DNA from: Primulina eburnea
Taxonomy: Eukaryota > Streptophyta > Magnoliopsida > Lamiales > Gesneriaceae
Reading direction: 5' to 3'
NCBI RefSeq assembly: GCF_022965805.1
Contig: NC_133105.1
Span: forward strand, 30,288,277 to 30,352,276
Length of the DNA stretch: 64,000 nt
Positions within the stretch are counted from its first letter, which is position 1; the number at the start of each line of letters is the position of its first letter. The translations under genes were made by a program, and so were the position numbers. Of this stretch, positions 47,629 through 58,660 are shown piece after piece. The notes under the pieces were generated by a model. The model searched no databases. It saw only the letters and a list, made by a program, of their open reading frames with translations, and had not been told where the DNA came from.

Positions 47629-48435
47629 TCCATTGATTGCCAGAGTGCCTTTCAGGAGTTGAAGGATAGATTGACGACAGCTCCTGTTCTTTCATTGCCA
47701 TGTGGTCCAGAGGATTTTGTTGTCTATACCGATGCGTCGAAGAAAAGCCTTGGTGCAGTGCTGATGCAGCGAGGTAAGGTCATTGCCTATGCTTCTCGCC
47801 AGTTGAAGGATTACGAGAAGAATTATCCGACGCATGATTTGGAGCTGGCAGCTGTGGTTTTCGCCTTGAAGATTTGGAGACTTTATTTGTATGGCGAAAA
47901 GTGTGAGATTTTCACAGACCACAAGAGTTTGAAGTATCTGTTTTCTCAGAGAGAGCTCAATATGCGACAGAGGAGGTGGTTAGAGCTTGTCAAAGATTAT
48001 GATGTGAATATCAGTTATCACCCAGGGAAGGCGAATGTTGTGGCTGATGCGTTGAGTCGCAAGTCGAGTTCTTCCTTGAGTTCTTTGATTCAGAGGCCAT
48101 TGTTGATGGATTTGCAGAGATAGGAGATTGCTTTGGTAGTTCCGGGGACCATTGCTCGCTTTTCATCGTTGGTTATTCGGGCTACATTGACGGACATGAT
48201 CCGTAGAGAGCAGACTCACGATGTTCAGTTGACAGAGTTGAGAGCTAGAGCAGAGGAGAGAGGGAACTCAGAGTTTGCGACGAATGGAGACGGTTTGGTG
48301 ACTTTCAGAGGCCGTATTTGTGTTCCTATTGGCGATGATATTCGACGAGATATTCTGACAGAGGCTCATACCGCGTCATATTCGATTCATCTAGGCAGTA
48401 CGAAGATGTATCAGGATCTTCGTCGACTTTACTAG
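47629..48435 (+). pseudogene. pol: E6 RNase H and integrase N-terminus
   Basis: Same frame continued: [44 protein letters not shown] and [10 protein letters not shown], then TAG at 48121-48123 (GAG in E4 and E7), then the integrase zinc region start ([13 protein letters not shown]) and TAG at 48433-48435 (TGG in E7). The HPG motif is altered to HLG. Confidence 0.85.
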
Positions 48436-49617
48436 TGGCCAGGTATGAAGAAATATGTTGCTTTGTTCATTTCTCAGTGCCTTACTTGTCAGCAGGTGAA
48501 GATCGAGCATCAGAGACCTGCTGGGACATTGCTATCATTGCCGATTCCTCAGTGGAAGTGGGAGCATATTACGATGGATTTCGTGACTGGTCTTCCTAGA
48601 GTGCAGAGAGGATTTAATTCTATTTGGGTTATCGTTGATCAATTGACCAAGTCAGCGCATTTTCTCCCAGTCAAGACGACGTACTCCATATACCAGTATG
48701 CCGAGGATTACATAGCAGAGATTGTTAGACTTCATGGTGTGCCTGTGTCGATTGTGTCTGATCGTGACCCCAGGTTTACTTCAGAGTTTTGGAAGAGTTT
48801 GCACAGAGATATGGGTTCGCGGTTAGCGTTTAGTACAGCTTATCACCCTCAGAGCGACGGTCAGTCAGAGAGAGTCATTCAGATTCTAGAGGATATGCTC
48901 AGAGCTTGTACTATCGATTATCCAGGTAGTTGGGATTCTAAGTTGCCTTTGGTTGAGTTCACGTACAATAACAGTTACCAGGCGACGATTGGCATGGCAC
49001 CGTATGAAGCACTTTACGGCAGGAAGTGCAGATCTCCCTTGTATTGGGATGAGGTTGGTGAGAGGAAGATGTTAGGACCAGAGTTAGTCCAGCAGACTGC
49101 TGATGTTGTTGCTGTGATTCGAGAGAGGATGAAGACAGCGCAGTCGAGACAGAAGAGCTATGCAGATGTTCGTTGTAGACCTTTGCAGTTCGAGGTTGGC
49201 GATCATGTGTTTCTGAAGATATCACCTCTCAAGGGTGTGATGCGGTTTGGCAAGAAGGGTAAGCTGAGTCCGAGGTTTATTGGTCCATTTGAGATATTGG
49301 ACAGAGTTGGTGATCGAGCCTACAGATTAGCCCTACCGCCAGATCTTGACAGAGTTCACAATGTGTTTCATGTTTCGATGCTCAGTAAGTATGTTGCGAA
49401 TCCTTCCCATGTTCTTCACCACGAGCCATTGGACTTGACGCCGAATTTGACTTATCAAGAGATTCCGATTCAGATTCTGGATCGCAGAGTTATAGTTTTG
49501 AGGAACAAAGAGATCGGCATTGTTAAAGTCCTTTGGAGGAACCATTTGATCGAAGAGGCTACGTGGGAACCAGAGGATGAGATGAGAGAGAGGTATCCTG
49601 AGTTGTTCGTGCAGTGA
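48436..49617 (+). pseudogene. pol: E6 integrase core and chromodomain
   Basis: From CLTCQQVK through D, D, E ([36 protein letters not shown]), the GPY/F module ([19 protein letters not shown]) and the tail [18 protein letters not shown] ... [11 protein letters not shown], ending with TGA at 49615-49617. It is uninterrupted for about 390 residues but sits behind several stops, so it is not expected to be made. Confidence 0.87.
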
Positions 49618-49640
49618 CGTCAATTTCGCGGACGAAATTC

Positions 49641-49657
49641 CTCTAAGGAGGGGAGAT
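49641..49657 (+). other. E6 polypurine tract
   Basis: CTCTAAGGAGGGGAGAT directly before the 3' LTR. Confidence 0.87.
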
Positions 49658-51231
49658 TGTAATTACCGAGCCCGGTGTACGGTACGGTTTAAGCTTTTCA
49701 TGTTATTTGGGTTATGTGATTATATGTTTAGAGTTGTGTTTTGGGCCATAGTATTATTGGTTATTATGTTCTTGAGGTGTTAGTTTTTGTTGGTTGTTCG
49801 TTTCAGAGTTTCGGATCGATTTTGGTTGGTTGAATTTTGATCATTGCCGTGACCATAGTGCACCCGCGGTAGTACAAGGAGTGCACCCGCGGTCGACTGT
49901 TCATGATTTTGGAGTTGGGAAGTCGTAGCAGGACCGCACCGGTGGTAGAGTTAGCACCGCACCCGCGGTGTTTGCAGCGCCGCACCCGCGGTCCCAGTGC
50001 TCCAGAATTTTGTGTTGTGCCGTGAGCTAGGCACACCCGCGGTGCTTGTGGCAGCGCACCCGCGGTCTAGGTATGGGCGAGATTTTAAGTTACTTTTTGG
50101 GAGTGGTTGGCCATACTTTCCCTTTTCCTTCCTTCTCATTTCCGATTTTCTCTCCATTTGCAAGGGTTTTCTTCCATTTCTTTTGCTTCCTATCTTCGAT
50201 TCGTGGATATAGTTCGATTTTCGACTTGAGATCGTGGTTCTCCTTGGTGCTAGGAAGCTAAGGTAAGTTTTTGGTTGTGTTCTTTCATGGTTTTGGAAGA
50301 TGAGATGTTATAGGTGGATGTTTTGATGGTTTAATGGATTATTTGACTTGAGTTTTTGGATATAGAGTTGATGTTGGTGTTATTTATGGATTATTGTTGT
50401 AGGTGGTGTACCAAGAGTTATATCAAGGTGTTATTGTGGTTTGTAAGTGGAAATTCATCCCTTTTGCTCACATGATGTTATATGTATTGTGTTTTAAAGG
50501 TTTTAATATGATATTCCCTTGAATTAATTCATTGTTATGTATCGATTTCATGGATATGTATATTGGAGGCATTTTATGTCTCATTATTGTTCAAAGGGAA
50601 TACAAGAGAAAAGAAACAGTTTCAAAGTGATTGTTAAAGCCAAGAGAGAGTTTAAATGTTTTTATTGGATTGATAGATACATAGTCAGAGATTGCATGCA
50701 ATTAGTTGATCAACGACCATAGGCTTATATCCCTCAGAGTTATCGGTTTATATCGATTTGGGATACGAGCACCCAGAGCAGAGATACTATTGATATCAAT
50801 CCAACAAGAGTAAAGAGAAATACCATCTTATTGCTATGTTATTGCTATGCTATTGCTACAGTATTCATGTTTCAGAGTTGATGGTATTTATGATTTCAAT
50901 GCTATGTTTTACAGAGTATATGTTCATTGCTATGTAAGAGTTCCACTTGCTGAGATTTATTCTCATTTCAGTTATTTCATGTGATGCAGATCAGAGTAGA
51001 GGCCCGGGACGTTGACTGTGGACAGGGGGTCATATGCATACACCGTTGGAAGGAAGATTTTGGCATGATCATAGGAATGATGTTTTGTATTTTGTTATGT
51101 CATTCGAATGATCATGTATTGTTATTTTGTAAAAATGTTTAAAGAAATGTATTTTGAAACTCCTTCCATATTTTTAAAGAAAATTTTAATTTCCGCTGTG
51201 TATTTTATTTAAAGAGGTCAGAGGTGTCACA
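49658..51231 (+). repeat. E6 3' LTR (1574 bp)
   Basis: TGTAATTACCGAGCCC to GAGGTGTCACA, followed by the TSD GTCCT. It carries TGTACGGTACGG and GTGATTATATG, shared with the E7 3' LTR remnant but not with either 5' LTR. Confidence 0.95.
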
Positions 51232-52690
51232 GTCCTAGGCATGCCATGCAACCTAGCGACTTCTCTAAAGAAAAAATCCGCAATGTTTGAAGCATCATCG
51301 GTTTTATGACAAGCTATAAAATGTGCCATCTTAGAGAATCTATCCACAACAACAAAAATAGAATCACTCCCCGTCTTAGTCCTAGGCAACCCAAAAATAA
51401 AGTACATAGAAATGTCAATCCAAGTTCTTTTTAAGAATAGCACGCAAAAGTGTTCCCAAAGTTCTATTGACAACTTCAGTTTGTCCATCCGTTTGAGGAT
51501 GACAAGAAGCAGAAAACAACAATTTTGTGCGAATTTTAGCCCATAATGTCTTCCAAAAGTAACTCAAGAATTTAACATCGCGATCAGAAACAATAGTCCT
51601 AGGCATGCCATCCAACCTAGCGACTTCTCTAAAGAACAAAACCGCCATGTTTGAAGCATTATCGGTTTTATGACAAGCTATAAAATTTGCCATCTTAGAG
51701 AATCTATCCATAACAACTAAAATAGAATCCCTCCCCTTCTTATTCCTAGGCAACCACAAAATAAATCCATAGAAATGTCAATCCAAGTTCTTTTTATGAA
51801 TAGCACGCAAAAGTGTTCCCAAAGTTCTATTGAGAACTTCAGTTTGTCCATCCGTTTGAGGATGACAAGTAGTAGAAAACAACAATTTTTTGCCAAGTTT
51901 AGCCCATAAAGTCTTCCAAAAGTAACTCAAGAATTTAACATCGCGACCAGAAACAATAGTCCTAGGCATGCCATGCAACCGAACGACTTCTCTAAAGAAC
52001 AAATCCGCAATGTTTGAAGCATCATCGGTTTTAGGACAAGCTATAAAACGTGACATCTTAGAGAATATATCCACAACAACAAAAATAGAATCCATCCCCT
52101 TCTGAGTCCTAGACAACCCCAAAATAAAGTCTATAGAAATGTAAATCCAAGTTCTTTTAAGAATAGCACGCAAAAGTGTTCCCAAAGTTCTATTGACAAC
52201 TTCAGCTTGTCCATCCGTTTGAGGATGACAAGTAGTAGAAAACAACAATTTTGTGCCAAGTTTAGCCCATAAAGTCTTCCAAAAGTAACTCAAGAATTTA
52301 ACATCGCGACCAGAAACAATAGTCCTAGACATGCCATGCAACCTAACGACTTCTCTAAAGAACAAATCCGCCATGTTTGAAGCATCATCGGTTTTATGAC
52401 AAGCTATAAAATGTGCCATCTTGGAGTATCTATCCACAACAACAAAAATAGAATCCTTCCTCTTCTTAGTCCTAGGCAACCCCAAAATAAAGTCCATAGA
52501 AATGTCAATCCAAGTTTTCTTTAAGAATAGTACGCAAATGTGTTCCCAAAGTTCTATGGACAACTTCAGTTTGTCCATCCGTTTGAGGATGACAAGTAGT
52601 AGAAAACAGCAATTTTGTGCCATGTTTAGCCCATAAAGTCTTCCAAAAGTAACTCAAGAATTTAACATCGCGACCAGAAAAAATAGTCCT
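51232..52690 (-). repeat. Integrase-core satellite, segment C
   Basis: About four units; marker word positions 51445, 51808, 52171 and 52535 (spacings 363, 363, 364). Its right end aligns with the right end of segment B but lacks one unit, the one marked at 43294. Its left end (rare words CACTCCCCGTC and AAGTACATAG) matches the left end of segment D. The unit near 51590 reads SDRD at the second catalytic site; nearly all others read SGRD. Confidence 0.92.
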
Positions 52691-54276
52691 TGTAATAGCC
52701 GAGCCCGGTGTACAGTACGGTTTAAGCTTTTCATGTTATTTGGGTTATGTGATTAGATGTTTAGAGTTGTGTTTTGGGCCATAGTATTATTGGTTATTTT
52801 GTTCTTGAGGTGTTAGTTGTTGTTGGTTGTTCGTTTCAGAGTTTCGGATCGATTTTGGTTGGTTGAATTTTGATCATTGCCGTGACCATAGTGCACCCGC
52901 GGTAGTGCAAGGAGTGCACCCGCGGTCGACTGTTCATGATTTTGGAGTTGGGAAGTCGTAGAAGGACCGCACCCGCGGTAGAGTTAGCACCGCACCCGCG
53001 GTGAGCACCGCACCCGCGTTGATTGCAGCGCCGCACCCGCGGTCCCAGTGTTCCAGAATTTTGTGTTGTGCCGTGAGCTAGGCGCACCCGCGGTGCTTGT
53101 GGCAGCGCACGCGCGGTCTAGGTATGGGCGAGATTTTAAGTTACTTTTTGGGAGTGGTTGGCCATACTTTCCCTTTTCCTTCCTTCTCATTTCCGATTTT
53201 CTCTCCATTTGCAAGGGTTTTCTTCCATTTCTTTTGCTTCCTATCTTCGATTCGTGGATATAGTTCGATTTTCGACTTGAGATCGTGGTTCTCCTTGGTG
53301 CTAGGAAGCTAAGGTAAGTTTTTGGTTGTGTTCTTTCATGGTTTTGGAAGATGAGATGTTATAGGTGGATGTTTTGATGGTTTAATGGATTATTTGACTT
53401 GAGTTTTTGGATATAGAGTTGATGTTGGTGTTATTTATGGATTATTGTTGTAGGTGGTGTACCAAGAGTTATATCAAGGTGTTATTGTGGTTTGTAAGTG
53501 GAAATTGATCCCTTTTGCTCACATGATGTTATATGTGTTGTGTTTTAAAGGTTTTAATATGATATTCCCTTCAATTAATTCATTGTTATGTATCGATTTC
53601 ATTGATATGTATATTGGAGGCATTTTATGTCTCATTATTGTTCAAAGGGAATACAAGAGAAAAGAAACAGTTTCAAAGTAATTGTTAAAGCCAAGAGAGA
53701 GTTTAAATGTTTTTATTGGATTGATAGATACATAGTCAGAGATTGCATGCAATTAGTTGATCAACGACCATATGCTTATATCCCTCAGAGTTATCGGTTT
53801 ATTCGATTTGGGATACGAGCACCCCAGAGCAGAGATACTATTGATATCAATCCAACAAGAGTAAAGAGAAATACCATCTTATTGCTATGTTATGCTATTG
53901 CTACAGTATTCATGTTTCAGAGTTGATGGTATTTATGATTTCAAAGCTATGTTTTACAGAGTATATGTTCATTTCTATGTAAGAGTTCCACTTGCTGAGA
54001 TTTATTCTCATTTCAGTTATTTCATGTGATGCAGATCAGAGTAGAGGCCCGGGATGTTGACTGTGGACAGGGGGTCATATGCATACACCGTTGGAAGGAA
54101 GATTTTGGCATGATCATAGGAATGATGTTTTGTATTTTGTTATGTCATTCGAAGGATCATGTATTGTTATTTTGTAAAGTTGTTTAAAGAAATGTATTTT
54201 GAAACTCCTTCCATATTTTTAAAGAAAATTTTAATTTCCGCTGTATATTTTATTTAAAGAGGTCAGAGGTGTCACA
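52691..54276 (+). repeat. E7 5' LTR (1586 bp)
   Basis: TGTAATAGCCGAGCCC to AGAGGTGTCACA, with TGTACAGTACGG and GTGATTAGATG as in the E6 5' LTR. The dyad cluster is at about 52890-53120, with some words altered (CACGCGCGGTC, CGCGTTGATTG). Confidence 0.94.
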
Positions 54277-54281
54277 TTTAG

Positions 54282-54293
54282 TGGTATCAGAGC
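54282..54293 (+). other. E7 primer-binding site
   Basis: TGGTATCAGAGC, 5 bp after the 5' LTR. Confidence 0.92.
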
Positions 54294-54413
54294 GGTGTTC
54301 TTCGGACCAATGCATATGACTTCGTATACTTTCAACTGTCCGGGTATGTTTTCTTGCATCTATCCATTGTTATATATTGATATGTCTTTTGTGAGCCCAT
54401 TGTAGAGTAGAGG

Positions 54414-55163
54414 ATGCCACCTGAGAGGAAAGCAGTATAGGGTGAGGATAGTTCTTCCTCGACAGTTGTCGACGAGTTCAGCAAGTTGCTTAAGGAGCAG
54501 GCTAAAGTCCATAGTGAGCAGATCCAGCAGTTGCTCCGATTGCAAGGAGCAGGTCAGGACAGAGGTCAAGCGAGAGGGCAAGTTTCTCAGGCTGTTGGCA
54601 CAGATGCCATATTTTCTGATTTCAAGAGGATGGATCCGCCAGAATTTTCAGGGAGCACCGATCCTTTAGTTGCTGTAGAGTGGGTCAAGGCTTTAGAGGC
54701 GATCTTCGATCATCTCCACTATGAGGACAGAGACCGTATCAGTTGTGCTGTTTTCATGTTGATTAAAGCTGCACGCATTTGGTGGAATGCGACCAAGGTT
54801 GGCGTTGATGTCTCGACATTGAAGTGGTCAGAGTTCACAAACTTGTTCTATGACAAGTATTTCCCCGACGCAATTCGAGCGAGGAAGGTTACGGAGTTCT
54901 TGGAGCTTCGGCAGGGGAGCTTGAATGTGGATGATTATATTCTAAAGTTTGAGGAGGGTTGCTTGTTTGCTCCGTACATTGCTTCCAACGACAGAGACAA
55001 AGGCGCTCATTTCATTCGAGGCCTTAGAGCTGAGATTCGTCGAGATATCAATATGTCCAAGGCCGTGACTTTCAAGGAGATCGTGTCCAAAGCTTTGTTG
55101 GGCGAGCAGGACGAGAAAGACATTGCCCGGGAGAGGCAAGCGAGACACCAGGCCATTGCTTAG
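54414..55163 (+). pseudogene. gag: E7 gag, two stops
   Basis: ATG at 54414 followed by a TAG at 54438-54440 (GAG in E6) after only eight codons. The same frame then reads through the gag domain ([41 protein letters not shown]) to TAG at 55161-55163, where E4 and E6 have CAG. The 2-bp frameshift of E6 is absent here. Confidence 0.87.
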
Positions 55164-55988
55164 AGGGGCCAGAGTTCGAGTCAGAGAGGCAGAGATCGAT
55201 TCAAGGGGAAGGGCAAGATGGACTCGAATCCTAGACCACCGGCAGTTCCAGTTGCTCCATCTGATCCAGAGAAGCCTTTGTGTCCCAAGTGTGGGAGACA
55301 TCATAGGGGAGAGTGCAGATTTGGAACTCATTCTTGCTATCGTTGTGGCACGGCAGGCCAAGTTGCCAGAGATTGTCCTAGAGGAGCTAGCCAAGAGAAG
55401 GTGCAGGGTCGCATCTTTACGATGACGAAGGAAGATGATAGCAGTAAGGGAGGTATGCTCGCCAGTGCAGGTACTTCGCTGGTCCTTTCTTTTATTTCTT
55501 GTCTTGAGGCTGAGAGATTGCTATGTAGAGGTTGCGATGGGTTTCTTGCTTCTATTGTAGATGTGGATGGTATGGTTAAGTTGAATATTGATGATATTGA
55601 TGTTGTGAGGGAGTTTGCTGATGTGTTTGAGGATGATGTTCCGGGTTTGCCGCCGGACAGAGATGTTGAGTTCGTTATTGATTTAGCTCCAGGTACGGTT
55701 CCTATTTCTAAGGCTCCGTATAGGATGGCTCCTACCGAGATGAAAGAGTTGAAGTCGCAGTTGCAGGATCTATTGGACAAAGGTTTCATCCGTCCGAGTT
55801 CTTCGCCTTGGGGAGCTCCGGTTCTATTTGTTAAGAAGAAAGATGGGTCGTTGCGGCTGTGTATCGACTACCGAGAGCTCAACAAAGTGACTGTCAAGAA
55901 TAAGTATCCGTTGCCACGGATTGATGATTTGTTTGATCAACTTCATGGTGCCACTGTCTTTTCGAAGATTGATCTTCGGTCTGGCTAA
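55164..55988 (+). pseudogene. gag-pol: E7 zinc knuckles and RT N-terminus (protease missing)
   Basis: Knuckles [12 protein letters not shown] and [14 protein letters not shown] (His replaced by Gln, so the second knuckle is broken), then the same [12 protein letters not shown] junction that removes the protease in E6. RT runs to KIDLRSG and TAA (55986-55988), where E4 and E6 have a Tyr codon. Confidence 0.88.
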
Positions 55989-57732
55989 TATCAGTTGAAG
56001 GTTAGGGAGTCCGATATCCCTAAGACGGCGTTCAGGACCAGGTATGGTCACTATGAGTTTCTCGTGATGTCTTTTCGTCTGACCAATGCCCCTTCAGTCT
56101 TCATGGACCTGATGAACCGAGTGTTCAAGCCGTTCTTGGATAGCTTCGTCATTGTTTTCATCGACGACATCTTGATCTATTCCAAGACCAGAGAGCTTCA
56201 TTCAGAGCATCTCAGAGTTGCGCTTCAGTTGTTGAGAGAGAGGAGGCTGTATGCCAAGTTGAAGAAGTGCGAGTTTTGGTTGGATCAGATTTCTTTTCTA
56301 TGCCATGTCGTTTCGAAGGATGGCATTGCCGTTGATCCAGTGAAGATTGAGGCGATTCAGAAGTGGCCTATTCCTACCACTGTCTCAGAGGTGCGCAGTT
56401 TCCTTGGTTTGGCGGGTTATTATCGTCGTTTCATTTCAGATTTTTCTAAGATTGCCCTGCCATTGTCCAATCTGACGAGGAAGACTGTGAAGTTCGAGTG
56501 GTCCATTGACTGCCAGAGTGCCTTTCAGGAGTTGAAAGATAGATTGACGACAGCTCCTGTTCTTTCGTTGCCATGTGGTCCAGAGGATTTTGTTGTCTAT
56601 ACCGATGCGTCGAAGAAAGGCCTTGGTGCAATGCTGATGCAGCGAGGTAAGGTCATTGCCTATGCTTCTCGCCAGTTGAAGGATTACGAGAAGAATTATC
56701 CGATGCATGATTTGGAGCTGGCAGCTGTGGTTTTCGCCTTGAAGATTTGGAGACATTATTTGTATGGCGAAAAGTGTGAGATTTTCACAGACCACAAGAG
56801 TTTGAAGTATCTGTTTTCTCAGAGAGAGCTCAATATGCGACAGAGGAGGTGGTTAGAGCTTGTCAAAGATTATGATGTGACTATCAGTTATCACCCAGGG
56901 AAGGCGAATGTTGTGGCTGATGCGTTGAGTCGCAAGTCGAGTTCTTCCGTGAGTTCTTTGATTCAGAGGCCATTGTTGATGGATTTGCAGAGAGAGGAAA
57001 TTGCTTTGGTAGTTCCGGGGACCATTGCTCGCTTTTCAGCGTTGGTTATTCGGGCTACATTGACGGACAGGATCCGTAGAGAGCAGACTCACGATTTTCA
57101 GTTGACAGAGTTGAGAGCTAGAGCAGAGGAGAGAGGGAACTCAGAGTTTACGACGAATGGAGACGGTTTGGTGACTTTCATAGGCCGTATTTGTTTTCCT
57201 ATTGGAGATGATATTCGACGAGATATTCTGGCAGAGGCTCATACCGCGCCATATTCGATTCATCCATGCAGTACGAAGATGTATCAGGATCTTCGTCGAC
57301 TTTACTGGTGGCCAGGTATGAAGAAAGATGTTGCTTTGTTCATTTCTCAGTGCCTTACTTGTCAGCAGGTGAAGATCGAGCATCAGAGACCTGCTGGGAC
57401 ATTGCTATCATTGCCGATTCCTCAGTGGAAGTGGGAGCATATTACGATGGATTTCGTGACTGGTCTTCCTAGAGTGCAGAGAGGATTTAATTCTATTTGG
57501 ATTATCGTTGATCGATTGACCAAGTCAGCGCATTTTCTCCCAGTCAAGACGACGTACTCCATGAACCAGTATGCCGAGGATTACATAGCAGAGATTGTTA
57601 GACTTCATGGTGTGCCTGTGTCGATTGTGTCTGATCGTGACCCCAGGTTTACTTCAGAGTTTTGGAAGAGTTTGCACAGAGCTATGGGTTCGCGGTTAGC
57701 GTTTAGTACAGCTTATCACCCTCAGAGCGACA
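55989..57732 (+). pseudogene. pol: E7 RT end, RNase H, integrase up to frameshift
   Basis: Same frame: [30 protein letters not shown]; RNase [45 protein letters not shown]; integrase zinc region ([13 protein letters not shown] ... CLTCQQVK, Gly to Cys) and catalytic D residues in [13 protein letters not shown] and IVSDRDPRF. One extra base near 57731 (GCGACAGGTCAG here, GCGACGGTCAG in E6) shifts the frame just before the catalytic Glu motif. Confidence 0.87.
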
Positions 57733-58488
57733 GGTCAGTCAGAGAGAGTCATTCAGATTCTAGAGGATATGCTCAGAGCTTGTACTATCGATTATCCAGG
57801 TAGTTGGGATTCTAAGTTGCCTTTGGTTGAGTTCACGTACAATAACAGTTACCAGGCGACGATTGGCATGGCACCGTATGAAGCACTTTATGGCAGGAAG
57901 TGCAGATCTCCCTTGTATTGGGATGAGGTTGGTGAGAGGAAGATGTTAGGACCAGAGTTGGTCCAGCAGACTGCTGATGTTGTTGCTGTGATTCGAGAGA
58001 GGATGAAGACAGCGCAGTCGAGACAGAAGAGCTATGCAGATGTTCGTCGTAGACCTTTGCAGTTCGAGGTTGGCGATCATGTGTTTCTGAAGATAGCACC
58101 TCTCAAGGGTGTGATGCGGTTTGGCAAGAAGGGTAAGCTGAGTCCGAGGTTTATTGGTCCATTTGAGATATTGGACAGAGTTGGTGATCGAGCCTACAAA
58201 TTAGCCCTACCGCCAGATCTTGACTGAGTTCACAATGTGTTTCATGTTTCGATGCTCAGGAAGTATATTGCGAATCCTTCCCATGTTCTTCACCACGAGC
58301 CATTGGACTTGACGCCGAATTTGACTTATCAAGAGATTCCGATTCAGATTCTGGATCGCAGAGTTATAGTTTTGAGGAACAAAGAGATCGGCATTGTTAA
58401 AGTCCTTCGGAGGAACCATTTGATCGAAGAGGCTACGTGGGAACCAGAGGATGAGATGAGAGAGAGGTATCCTGAGTTGTTCGTGTAG
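57733..58488 (+). pseudogene. pol: E7 integrase C-terminus and chromodomain
   Basis: Restored in the next frame: [19 protein letters not shown], the GPY/F module ([19 protein letters not shown]), then TGA at 58225-58227 (AGA in E6), then [13 protein letters not shown] and the tail [18 protein letters not shown] ... [11 protein letters not shown], ending with TAG at 58486-58488. Confidence 0.85.
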
Positions 58489-58514
58489 TGACGTCAATTT
58501 CGCGGACGAAATTC

Positions 58515-58531
58515 CTCTAAGGAGGGGAGAT
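58515..58531 (+). other. E7 polypurine tract
   Basis: CTCTAAGGAGGGGAGAT directly before the 3' LTR remnant. Confidence 0.85.
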
Positions 58532-58660
58532 TGTAATAGCCGAGCCCGGTGTACGGTACGGTTTAAGCTTTTCATGTTATTTGGGTTATGTGATTATATG
58601 TTTAGAGTTGTGTTTTGGGCCATAGTATTATTGGTTATTAAAGAGGTCAGAGGTGTCACA
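58532..58660 (+). repeat. E7 3' LTR, collapsed to 129 bp
   Basis: The first ~107 bp of the LTR (ending GGTTATTA) joined to the last ~22 bp (AAGAGGTCAGAGGTGTCACA). About 1445 bp of the E6 counterpart is missing. The short AT-rich words at both break points (TTATTA and TTATTTAAA) suggest a microhomology deletion. TGTACGGTACGG and GTGATTATATG identify it as the 3' LTR. Confidence 0.92.

Larger units (their letters stand above)
43814..51231 (+). mobile_element. E6: Ty3/gypsy element of the E4 family, protease deleted
   Basis: LTRs 43814-45405 and 49658-51231, PBS, polypurine tract and TSD GTCCT (43809-43813 and 51232-51236). The internal region lacks the protease (about 354 bp compared with E4) and carries a frameshift and three in-frame stops. 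It is inserted in the integrase satellite. Its LTRs differ by an 18-bp dyad unit and scattered substitutions. Confidence 0.95.
52691..58660 (+). mobile_element. E7: duplicate of E6 with decayed pol and collapsed 3' LTR
   Basis: Same family, same GTCCT flanks (52686-52690 and 58661-58665), same protease deletion and same LTR-specific variants as E6, so it is a segmental copy and not an independent insertion. 5' LTR 52691-54276; the 3' LTR is reduced to 129 bp (58532-58660). It has its own set of stops and a frameshift, different from those in E6. Confidence 0.93.

Noticed and set aside
15529..49617. Pararetrovirus (caulimovirid) origin of the pol sequences
   Set aside because: The presence of integrase with a D,D,E core and a chromodomain-like tail, LTRs, polypurine tracts and 5-bp TSDs identify Ty3/gypsy retrotransposons.
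52691..58660. E7 as an independent insertion at a preferred site
   Set aside because: Shared protease deletion, shared RT substitution, LTR-specific variants and matching flanks make duplication far more likely than a second insertion at the same base.
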